64,000 nucleotides of DNA from contig NZ_CP054932.1 of NCBI RefSeq assembly GCF_013364275.1, positions 1,798,001 to 1,862,000 on the forward strand, read 5' to 3'. This document shows positions 28,100 to 35,871 of the stretch, one piece after another; within the stretch, counting starts at the first letter, position 1, and each line of letters opens with the position of its first letter. The notes beneath the pieces are model-generated. The model ran no database searches. It had not been told where the DNA came from and saw nothing but the letters and a program-made list of their open reading frames with translations. The translations under genes were made by a program, and so were the position numbers. The stretch is from Actinomadura sp. NAK00032. Its GTDB lineage: Bacteria; Actinomycetota; Actinomycetes; Streptosporangiales; Streptosporangiaceae.

Positions 28100-31000
28100 G
28101 TGAGATCTGTACCTTCGCATCGGCGCGTCTCGCGCGTCCGCAGAACGGCGATAGCCGCCGTCACCGCTTTCTCGGCCGCACTGCTCGGGGCCTTCGTGCC
28201 CGCGGGCGGTGCCGCGGCCGACACCGACCCGCCGCCGGGCACGCCGGCGACGGTCAGTGCCGACCCGCTGCCGACCTGGCAGGTCGACGGTGTCGTGTGG
28301 AGCATGGCGACGGTCGGCACGACGGTGTACGCCACCGGCAACTTCACCAAGGCGCGCCCGCCGGGGACGGCGGCGGGCAGTGCGCAGGAGGTGGAACGTA
28401 ACAACATCCTGGCGTTCGACCTGACGACGGGGAACCTCATCACCTCGTTCGACCACTCGCTGAACGGCCAGGGCCTGCGGATCGTGGCGTCCCCGAGCGG
28501 GGACCGCGTCTACGTCGGCGGCGAGTTCACCGCGGTCGACGGCCAGGCGCGCAACCACGTCGCGGCCTTCGACACCGAGACGGGCGCGCTCGTCGCCGGG
28601 TTCGCGCCGAACGTCTCGGCCAAGGTGCGCGGCATCGCCGCGACGGACACGACCGTCTACCTGGGCGGGAACTTCTTCAACGTCAACGGCAAGTCGCGGA
28701 CGCGGCTCGCGGCGGTGAAGGCGTCCGACGGCACCAACGTCGACACCTGGCGGCCCACCGCCGACGACGACGAGGTGTTCGCGCTGGCGATGGCGCCGGG
28801 CAACGAGCGGGTGCTGATCGGCGGCCGGTTCCAGAAGCTGAACGGCGTCCAGCAGGTGGGCATCGGCGCCGTCAACGCCACCGACGGCGCGTCCGCGACC
28901 TGGACGAGCAAGCCCGTCCCGGCGCGCGACGGCACCCACTTCTCCTACGTGACCGACCTGTTCGTGTCGGGCGACACCGTGTTCGCCTCGGCCGACGGCG
29001 AGGGCGTCCACTGGTTCGACGGGCGGTTCGCGGCCAAGGCCTCCAACGGCGACCTGGTGTGGCTGGACAACTGCTACGGCGCGACCTACGGCATCTTCGC
29101 GCAGGGCCAGTCGATCTACAGCGTGTCCCACGCGCACGACTGCGCCTCGCTCGGCGCATTCCCCGAGGTCACCCCGAGGCGCTGGCAGCGCGCCCTCGCC
29201 GAGACGGCGTACCCGACCGGCACCGACAAGGCGCCCCCGTCGAACAACAGCAACTACAACGGCCAGCCGGTCCCGAGCCTGCTCCAGTGGTTCCCGAGCC
29301 TGGCGATGGGGTCGTTCACCAAGCAGTACCAGGCCGCCTGGGCGATCACCGGGAACGACCGCTACATCGCGCTCGGCGGCGAGTTCCCCCGCGTGAACGG
29401 CAAGGCCCAGCAGGGGCTCGTCCGGTTCGCGCTGAAGGCCGACGCGCCGAACAAGACCGGCCCGGACGGCGGCGAGCTCGGCACCCCGACCGCCAAGAGC
29501 ATGGCCGACGGCAGCGTCCGCGTCGCGTGGAAGACCACCTGGGACATGGACAACGCCACGCTGAAGTACGAGGTGCTCCGCGACGGCGGCACGACGCCGA
29601 TCGGCAGCGTCGAGAAGTCCTCCAGCTTCTGGGACATGCCGACCGCGGCGTTCCTCGACACGACCGCCGAGCCGGGCACCGCGCACACCTACCGGGTCCG
29701 CGCGGTCGACCCCGCGGGCAACGCCGCCACCAGCGGCGCGTCCAACTCAGCGACGGCCGGCAGCGGCACCCCCGGTCCGTACACGGCGGAGGTCGGCGAG
29801 GACGGGGCGGCCGCCTACTGGCGCCTCGGCGAGACCAGCGGCCCCGGCTACGACTACGCCGGGGTGAACGACCTCACGCTCGGCTCGGGCACGACCCGCG
29901 GCCAGGCGGGCGCGCTGTCGGGCGACCCCGACCGCGCGGTGCGCTTCGGCGGCGGCTCCACGGGGACCGCGGCGAGCGGCACGGCGCCGACCCCGGAGGA
30001 ATTCAGCATCGAGGCGTGGGTGAAGACGACGTCCACCGCCGGCGGGAAGATCATCGGGTACGGGAACGCCACCAGCGGCAACAGCAGCAAGAACGACCGC
30101 CACCTGTACATGACCAACAACGGGCGCGTCGTGTTCGGCGTCTACCCCGGAGCCACCAAGACGGTCGAGAGCGCGGCGGGCCTGAACGACGGCCAGTGGC
30201 ACCACGTCGTCGGCAGCCTCTCCGGCACCGACGGCATGAAGCTGTACGTCGACGGCGCCCAGGTCGGCGCCGACCCGGCCGTCAAGAGCGCGCAGTCCTA
30301 CGCAGGCTACTGGCGCATCGGCGGCGACAACCTCACCGGCTGGCCGAGCGCGCCGGCCAGCGGCTACCTGAACGGCACGATCGACGAGGTCGCCGTCTAC
30401 CCGCGCGCGCTCACCGCGGCCCAGGTGACGCGCCACCACGGCGTCGGCACCGGCGCCGTCCAGCCGAACCAGCCGCCGTCCGCGGCGTTCACCTCGTCCT
30501 GCGACATGCTGGCGTGCGCCTTCGACGGGTCCGGCTCCGCCGACTCCGACGGGTCCATCGCGAGCTACGCGTGGGACTTCGGTGACGGGCACACCGGCAC
30601 CGGCGCCACGCCGTCGCACACCTACGAGTCGGCCGGGAGCTACAACGTCAAGCTCACGGTCACCGACGACCAGGGCGCGACCGGCGAGGTGGTGCACGCA
30701 GTCAACGCGACGTCGAACATCCTCGCCGAGGACGCGTTCGGCCGGACGGTCGCCGACGGCTGGGGCACCGCCGACACCGGCGGCGCGTGGAGCCGGAACG
30801 GCTCCGGCGGCGTCCTGTCGGTCGACGGGGGCGCCGCGAAGGTCTCGCTGGGCGCGCCCACCAACAGCGGCGGCGGCTACCTCAGCACGGTGTCCGAGCA
30901 GGACACCGACCTGTCGTTCAAGCTGTCGGTCGACAAGGAGGGCACCGGCAACGGCGTGTACGTGTGGGCCGCCGGGCGCCGGATCCCCGGCGCCGGCGAC

Positions 31001-31363
31001 TACCGGGCCAGGGTCAGGCTCCGGCCGTCCGGCGTGGTGTCGTTCCAGCTCAGCCGCACGGACGCGGGCAACGCCGAGACGGTCATCGTGGCGGAGCAGA
31101 ACGTCGCAGGCCTGACCTACACGCCCGGGCAGCGGCTGCGGCTGCGGTTCCAGGTCACCGGGACGGCGCCGACGACGCTGAAGGGCAAGGTGTGGGCCGA
31201 CGGCGCCACCGAGCCCGGCTGGCAGCTGACCGGCACCGACGACACCGCCGGGCTGCAGGTCCCCGGCGCGGTCGGGCTCCGCACGTACCTGGCGGGCAGC
31301 ACCACCAACGCGCCCATCGTCGTGTCGGTGGACGACCTGAAGGCGGTGCGCGCCACCGGCTGA
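28100..31363 (+). CDS. large secreted multidomain protein: propeller-like repeats, FN3, LamG, PKD
   Basis: The 1087-aa product has a signal peptide to about residue 43. Residues ~50-450 hold delta-60/DUF5122-like repeats (for example VYVGGEFTAVDGQAR, VYLGGNFFNVNGKSR, VLIGGRFQKLNG). An FN3 domain follows (~458-550), then a LamG/concanavalin-like domain (~567-780, with FSIEAWVKTTS and GSLSGTDGMKLYVDGAQVG), a PKD domain (~792-867, SYAWDFGDGHTGTG) and a C-terminal beta domain (~874-1084). This layout suggests adhesion or glycan binding at the cell surface. GTG 28100 follows AGGGGA. A shorter paralogue lies immediately downstream, and 266 bp are nearly identical between them. Confidence 0.82.
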   Translation: MRSVPSHRRVSRVRRTAIAAVTAFSAALLGAFVPAGGAAADTDPPPGTPATVSADPLPTWQVDGVVWSMATVGTTVYATGNFTKARPPGTAAGSAQEVERNNILAFDLTTGNLITSFDHSLNGQGLRIVASPSGDRVYVGGEFTAVDGQARNHVAAFDTETGALVAGFAPNVSAKVRGIAATDTTVYLGGNFFNVNGKSRTRLAAVKASDGTNVDTWRPTADDDEVFALAMAPGNERVLIGGRFQKLNGVQQVGIGAVNATDGASATWTSKPVPARDGTHFSYVTDLFVSGDTVFASADGEGVHWFDGRFAAKASNGDLVWLDNCYGATYGIFAQGQSIYSVSHAHDCASLGAFPEVTPRRWQRALAETAYPTGTDKAPPSNNSNYNGQPVPSLLQWFPSLAMGSFTKQYQAAWAITGNDRYIALGGEFPRVNGKAQQGLVRFALKADAPNKTGPDGGELGTPTAKSMADGSVRVAWKTTWDMDNATLKYEVLRDGGTTPIGSVEKSSSFWDMPTAAFLDTTAEPGTAHTYRVRAVDPAGNAATSGASNSATAGSGTPGPYTAEVGEDGAAAYWRLGETSGPGYDYAGVNDLTLGSGTTRGQAGALSGDPDRAVRFGGGSTGTAASGTAPTPEEFSIEAWVKTTSTAGGKIIGYGNATSGNSSKNDRHLYMTNNGRVVFGVYPGATKTVESAAGLNDGQWHHVVGSLSGTDGMKLYVDGAQVGADPAVKSAQSYAGYWRIGGDNLTGWPSAPASGYLNGTIDEVAVYPRALTAAQVTRHHGVGTGAVQPNQPPSAAFTSSCDMLACAFDGSGSADSDGSIASYAWDFGDGHTGTGATPSHTYESAGSYNVKLTVTDDQGATGEVVHAVNATSNILAEDAFGRTVADGWGTADTGGAWSRNGSGGVLSVDGGAAKVSLGAPTNSGGGYLSTVSEQDTDLSFKLSVDKEGTGNGVYVWAAGRRIPGAGDYRARVRLRPSGVVSFQLSRTDAGNAETVIVAEQNVAGLTYTPGQRLRLRFQVTGTAPTTLKGKVWADGATEPGWQLTGTDDTAGLQVPGAVGLRTYLAGSTTNAPIVVSVDDLKAVRATG

Positions 31364-31386
31364 CCGGTGCGCGCCACCGGCTGACC
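31345..31386 (+). repeat. 21-bp tandem duplication spanning the stop codon
   Basis: GGTGCGCGCCACCGGCTGACC occurs twice in direct succession. The first copy contains the stop of the large secreted protein; the second repeats it 21 bp downstream in the same frame. Confidence 0.9.
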
Positions 31387-31415
31387 GGCCGCGGCGAAAT
31401 GACCGCCGACGCGCG

Positions 31416-31449
31416 AAAGTGCCCCGAGGTTTACGCCTCGGGGCACTTT
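31416..31449 (+). terminator. rho-independent terminator after the large secreted protein
   Basis: AAAGTGCCCCGAGG pairs with CCTCGGGGCACTTT around a 6-nt loop TTTACG, followed by TTTTC. This is one of the few terminators in the window with a T tract. Confidence 0.85.
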
Positions 31450-31570
31450 TCTTCATCCGGCGTTTCGTCCCGCGGGGCGAACCGCGAATCCATACTTCTG
31501 GACTTCGGTCACGATTTCATAAGGTGCCCGATCCGGCGCCGTCGGCGACCACTAGGATTCCGGGGATCGG

Positions 31571-31589
31571 AGTGACCTCAGGGGTCACT
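31571..31589. promoter_or_regulatory. inverted repeat upstream of the second propeller gene
   Basis: AGTGACC-TCAGG-GGTCACT has perfect 7-bp arms and lies 30 bp upstream of the GTG 31619 start. Its size suits a repressor or activator site. The binding protein is unknown; the spacing does not fit the CRP consensus. Confidence 0.4.
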
Positions 31590-31618
31590 CGGGCCATATG
31601 CGCTAGGGGATGCGACTC

Positions 31619-33268
31619 GTGAGAGCTCTTTTGCGTCAGCGCCGGAGCGGCACGCGGGTGGGTGTGGCGGCAGCCGCCGCGCTCACGCTCGCGGGCGCCT
31701 CCTACATGCCGGCCGGCGCCGCGGCCGCGGACACCGCGCCGCCGTCGGGGACGCCGGCGACGGTGAGCGTCGATCCGCTGCCGACCTGGCAGGTCGACGG
31801 CGTCGTCTGGAGCATGACGACGGTCGGCAAGACCGTGTACGCCACCGGCAACTTCACCAAGGCGCGCCCGCCGGGTACGGCGCCGGGCAACGCCAAGGAG
31901 GTGGTGCGGAAGAACATCCTGGCGTTCGACCTGACGACCGGGAACCTCATCACCTCGTTCAACCACTCGCTGAACGGGCAGGGCCTGCGCATCGTGGCGT
32001 CCCCCGACGGCAAGCGGGTGTACGTCGGCGGCGAGTTCACCAGCGTCGACGGCAAGGCCCACAGCCGCCTCGCCGCGTTCGACACCGCGACCGGCAAGCT
32101 GGTCGACGCGTTCGCGCCGAAGGTGTCCAACAAGGTGCGCGGCATCGCGGCCACGAACTCCACCGTGTACTTCGGCGGGAACTTCTTCAACGTCAACGGC
32201 AAGTCGCGGACGCGGCTGGCGGCGGTGAAGGCCTCGAACGGCGCCAACGTCGACACGTGGCGGCCCACCGCCGACGACGACGAGGTGTTCGCGCTGGCGA
32301 TGGCGCCGGGCAACGAGCGGGTGCTGATCGGCGGCCGGTTCCAGAAGCTGAACGGCGCGCAGCGCGTCGGCATCGGCGCGGTCAACGCCACCAACGGCGC
32401 GTCCGCGACCTGGACGAGCAAGCCCGTCCCAGCCCGCCAGGGCTCGAAGTTCTCCTACGTGACCGACCTGTTCGTGTCGGGCGACACCGTGTTCGCCTCG
32501 GCCGACGGCGAGGGCGTCCACTGGTTCGACGGGCGGTTCGCGGCCAAGGCCTCCAACGGCGACCTGGTGTGGCTGGACAACTGCTACGGCGCGACCTACG
32601 GCATCTTCGCGCAGGGCCAGTCGATCTACAGCGTGTCCCACGCGCACGACTGCGCCTCGCTCGGCGCGTTCCCCGAGGTCACCCCGAGGCGCTGGCAGCG
32701 CGCCCTCGCCGAGACCAGGGTCGCCACCGGCACCGACAAGGCGCCCCCGTCGAACAACAGCAACTACCGCAAGCAGCCCGTCCCGAGCCTGCTGCACTGG
32801 TTCCCGAGCCTGGCGATGGGGTCGTTCACCAAGCAGTACCAGGCCGCCTGGGCGGTCACCGGCAACGCCGACTACATCGCCATGGGCGGCGAGTTCCCGA
32901 GGGTGAACGGCAAGGCCCAGCAGGGCCTCGTGCGGTTCGCCACGAAGGCCAAGGCGCCGAACAAGTCGGGGCCGCTGACCTCCGGCTTCGCCGCGCCCAC
33001 CGCGTACAAGACGGCGTGGTCCAAGAAGATCACCGTGTCCTGGAAGGCCACCTGGGACATGGACAACACGGCGCTCACCTACGAGGTCCTGCGCGACAAG
33101 GGCACCACGCCCGTCGCCACGCTGAAGAAGAACTCCAGCTTCTGGAACCTGCCGAAGATGAGCTTCACCGACGCCAACCCGCCCAAGGGCAAGCACACCT
33201 ACAAGATCCGGGTGAAGGACGCCATGGGCAACACGATCACCAGCGCCGCCTCCAAGGCGGTCGGCTGA
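31619..33268 (+). CDS. secreted propeller-repeat protein, short paralogue
   Basis: The 549-aa product repeats the signal peptide, propeller-like region and FN3 domain of the preceding gene but lacks LamG, PKD and the final beta domain. Matching rungs include VYVGGEFTSVDGKAH, VYFGGNFFNVNGKSR and VLIGGRFQKLNGAQR. GTG 31619 is preferred: AGGGGA ends 8 nt upstream, while ATG 31610 would overlap that site. It has its own upstream inverted repeat and downstream terminator, so it can be expressed separately. Function unknown; a tandem duplication is evident. Confidence 0.8.
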   Translation: MRALLRQRRSGTRVGVAAAAALTLAGASYMPAGAAAADTAPPSGTPATVSVDPLPTWQVDGVVWSMTTVGKTVYATGNFTKARPPGTAPGNAKEVVRKNILAFDLTTGNLITSFNHSLNGQGLRIVASPDGKRVYVGGEFTSVDGKAHSRLAAFDTATGKLVDAFAPKVSNKVRGIAATNSTVYFGGNFFNVNGKSRTRLAAVKASNGANVDTWRPTADDDEVFALAMAPGNERVLIGGRFQKLNGAQRVGIGAVNATNGASATWTSKPVPARQGSKFSYVTDLFVSGDTVFASADGEGVHWFDGRFAAKASNGDLVWLDNCYGATYGIFAQGQSIYSVSHAHDCASLGAFPEVTPRRWQRALAETRVATGTDKAPPSNNSNYRKQPVPSLLHWFPSLAMGSFTKQYQAAWAVTGNADYIAMGGEFPRVNGKAQQGLVRFATKAKAPNKSGPLTSGFAAPTAYKTAWSKKITVSWKATWDMDNTALTYEVLRDKGTTPVATLKKNSSFWNLPKMSFTDANPPKGKHTYKIRVKDAMGNTITSAASKAVG

Positions 33269-33280
33269 CCGTCCGCACCT

Positions 33281-33319
33281 GAAGAACGCCCCCCGGCGGA
33301 TCGCCGGGGGGCGTTCTTC
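33281..33319. terminator. 18-bp-stem terminator
   Basis: GAAGAACGCCCCCCGGCG and its exact reverse complement flank a 3-nt loop GAT. It ends the second propeller gene and also faces the convergent glycosyltransferase, whose stop is at 33383; it could serve both strands. Confidence 0.8.
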
Positions 33320-33382
33320 ATGTCCATGAGGTTCTATGTCCACGATTCACGGTGACCACAATCGGTCAGCCGGGCGGGACGG

Positions 33383-34525
33383 TCACCGGGGCCGGACGGT
33401 CTTGCGGGACAGCCGCCGCTCCATCAGGTCCGCGCAGAGCCGCTCGTAGGAGTCGGCCACGTCGTCCCACACGTAGCGCTCGGCGGCCCGCTTGCGCGCC
33501 GCCGCGCCGCGGTCGGCGGCGGCGCCCGGGTCGGCCTCCGCCGCCTCGATCCGCTCGGCCAGCTCGGCCGCGTCCGCGAAGAAGCGGCCCGCGTCCTCGC
33601 CCAGCACCTCGCGGTTGAAGTTGACGTCGAAGGCGAGCACGGACGCGCCCGCGCCCATCGCGCGCAGCAGCGACGGGTTCGTCCCGCCGACAGAGTGGCC
33701 GTGCACGTAGGTCAGCGCGCCCGCGTACAGGGCGTCCAGGAGGTCCTGGTCCCACACGCCGCCGAGGAAGGTGATGCGCGGGTCGTCGCCCGCGAGCTCC
33801 TTCACCCGCGCGGTGTACTCGTCGGCGTACGGCGCCGACCCCACCACCACGAGCGGCTTCCCGGCCCGGCTCCGCCGGTACCCCTCCACCGCCAGGTGCA
33901 CGTGGTTCTCCGGCTCGAACCGGGCGACGACCAGGTGGTACCCGCCGGGCTCGTAGCCGGCCTCGGCGAGCTTCGCGGTGTCGGTCTCCGCGAGGATCGG
34001 CGCGCCGTAGGGGATGAACACCGACTCCGCGCCGAACCGCTCGCGGTAGTACTCCTGGATGCCGACGGCGTCGGCGATGAGCGCGTCCGACCAGCGCACC
34101 GCCATGGACTCGGCGGCCCGGTAGTAGCGCTGCCCCGTCCCGCTCCACTTGGTGCGCTTCCACTCCAGCCCGTCGACATGGGTGGCGACCGGGATCCGCA
34201 GCGTCCGCAGCACCGGCAGCAGCGGCGCGTTGGCGGCGTTGAAGACCAGCGCGACGTCCGCGCCCTCCCGCCCGATCTTGCCGCGGAACGCGTGCAGCAC
34301 CGACAGCCCGGTGTGGCTGAGCGTCTCGGCGACCTTCTTCTCGATGGCGGGCAGGTGGATCAGCCGCATCCCGAGGTACTCGGGCTCGGGATGGCGCTCG
34401 CCGCGGCAGTAGACCATGACCTCGTGGCCGCGCGCCGCGAGCCGCTTGCCGATCTCCTCGACCGCCGTCTCGAACCCGCCGTACCGCGCCGGCACCCCGC
34501 GAGTACCTACCATGGCGATGCGCAC
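33383..34525 (-). CDS. GT4 glycosyltransferase with DUF1972 domain (Cps2T-like, probable rhamnosyltransferase)
   Basis: The 380-aa product opens RIAMVGTRGVPARYGGFET, the hallmark of DUF1972 glycosyltransferases such as pneumococcal Cps2T, a rhamnosyltransferase acting on GlcNAc- or Glc-linked undecaprenol. The C-terminal GT4 half has the donor-site region HSVGGTNPSLLRAMGAGASVLAF (EX7E replaced by the GGTNPSLLRAM form usual here). GTG 34525 gives the conserved start; GTG 34537 is an alternative. dTDP-L-rhamnose from the nearby rml genes would be the likely donor, which is inference. Confidence 0.85.
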   Translation of the reverse strand: MRIAMVGTRGVPARYGGFETAVEEIGKRLAARGHEVMVYCRGERHPEPEYLGMRLIHLPAIEKKVAETLSHTGLSVLHAFRGKIGREGADVALVFNAANAPLLPVLRTLRIPVATHVDGLEWKRTKWSGTGQRYYRAAESMAVRWSDALIADAVGIQEYYRERFGAESVFIPYGAPILAETDTAKLAEAGYEPGGYHLVVARFEPENHVHLAVEGYRRSRAGKPLVVVGSAPYADEYTARVKELAGDDPRITFLGGVWDQDLLDALYAGALTYVHGHSVGGTNPSLLRAMGAGASVLAFDVNFNREVLGEDAGRFFADAAELAERIEAAEADPGAAADRGAAARKRAAERYVWDDVADSYERLCADLMERRLSRKTVRPR

Positions 34526-34674
34526 CCTTACCCCCACCTCTTTACGGAATCCTGCCGTTGACGACCCGGCTCAGGGTACGCGTCGGGAGCCGGGCACCCC
34601 GGCGTTAAAAGGCAGTTAATCTAAAGGTCGCGCGAACTGGTACCCCGGGGGCGGGCGCGCCAGAAGGAGGGCAA

Positions 34675-35835
34675 GTGGCCGAACGGGACGCGAGGTCCAC
34701 GGACGCGAGGTCCACGGACGCGAGGTCCACGGTGGTGCTGGCGCACCCCTCGCCCGACCTCTACGGCTCCGACCGGATGCTCATCGAGTCGGTGCGCTCG
34801 CTCGCGTCGCAGTGGCGCGTCATCGTCACCCTGCCCGCCGACGGGCCGCTGTCGGAGGCGCTGCGGGACGCGGGCGCCGAGATCGTCGTGCTGCCCGTCC
34901 CGGTGCTGCGCAAGGCGTACATGTCGCCGCTCGGGCTCGTCCGGCTCGCCGTCGCGACGCTGCGCGCGCTGCCGGCGGCCCGGCGGCTGCTGCGCCGGGA
35001 GCGGGCCGCCGCCCTCTACGTCAACACCGTCACGATCCCGGTGTGGCTGGCCGCCGGCAAGCTCGCCCGCGTGCCCGCGCTCTGCCACGTCCACGAGGCC
35101 GAGGACGGCGTGCCCGCGCCCGTGCGCGCCGCGCTGTCGGCGCCGCTGCGGCTGGCGAGGTCCCTGGTGGTGAACAGCCGGGCCAGCGCCGCCGCCCTCG
35201 GCCGCGCCGGGCGCCGCGCCCAGATCATCTACAACGGCGTCGAGGAGCCGCCCGAGGTGGTCGCGCCGCGCGCCGAGCCGGGCCCGCCCGCGCGGATCGC
35301 GCTGGTCGGCCGGCTGTCCCCGCGCAAGGGCTCGGACGTCGCGGTCAAAGCCGTCCGGATGCTCCGGGAGCGCGGGTACGATACGACCCTGACCTTGATC
35401 GGCAGCGTCTTTCCGGGTTACGAGTGGTTCGAGGACGAGCTGCGCGACCTCGCGGGCGATGACGGCGGGGTGGAGTTCGCGGGCTTCCGCGCCTCGGTGT
35501 GGAACTCGTTCGCCGCGGCGGACATCGCGATCGTCCCCTCGCGCGTCGAACCCTTCGGGAACGTCGCGGTCGAGGCGATGCTGGCCGGCCGGCCGGTGGT
35601 CGCCAGCGCCACCCAGGGGCTGGTCGAGATCGTCACCGACGGCGACAACGGCATCAGCGTGCCGCCCGACGACCCCGCGGCCCTCGCCGACGGGATCGCC
35701 CGTCTGCTCGACGACTGGAACGGCGCGCTGGTGATGGCCAAACGGGCCCGTGCCGACGCCGCCCGGCGGTTCGGCAAGGACCGCTACCACCGCGAGCTGC
35801 GGGAGGCCGTCCGCGGCCTGACCCGACCCGCCTAG
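34675..35835 (+). CDS. GT4 family glycosyltransferase
   Basis: The 386-aa GT-B enzyme has an N-terminal acceptor domain (STVVLAHPSPDLYGSDRML) and a C-terminal donor domain with IALVGRLSPRKGSDVAV and the EX7E-type motif PSRVEPFGNVAVEAMLAG. It would transfer a nucleotide sugar to a lipid-linked acceptor at the inner face of the membrane. GTG 34675 follows AAGGAGGGCAA. Residues 5-19 are DARST repeated three times, caused by a 15-bp tandem repeat. It is divergent from the DUF1972 transferase and leads into the co-polymerase and flippase genes. Confidence 0.9.
   Translation: MAERDARSTDARSTDARSTVVLAHPSPDLYGSDRMLIESVRSLASQWRVIVTLPADGPLSEALRDAGAEIVVLPVPVLRKAYMSPLGLVRLAVATLRALPAARRLLRRERAAALYVNTVTIPVWLAAGKLARVPALCHVHEAEDGVPAPVRAALSAPLRLARSLVVNSRASAAALGRAGRRAQIIYNGVEEPPEVVAPRAEPGPPARIALVGRLSPRKGSDVAVKAVRMLRERGYDTTLTLIGSVFPGYEWFEDELRDLAGDDGGVEFAGFRASVWNSFAAADIAIVPSRVEPFGNVAVEAMLAGRPVVASATQGLVEIVTDGDNGISVPPDDPAALADGIARLLDDWNGALVMAKRARADAARRFGKDRYHRELREAVRGLTRPA
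34687..34731 (+). repeat. three exact 15-bp tandem repeats in the glycosyltransferase N-terminus
   Basis: GACGCGAGGTCCACG is repeated three times with no changes, in frame, encoding DARST three times ahead of the first beta strand. Copy-number change would keep the frame. Confidence 0.95.
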
Positions 35836-35871
35836 CCACCTGTCCGCCGTTCTGAGGACCCAGAGCCCCCG

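Noticed and set aside
31571-31589. CRP-type binding site
   Set aside because: The arms look similar, but TGA and TCA are 9 bp apart instead of 6, so the CRP consensus is not met; kept only as an unassigned inverted repeat.
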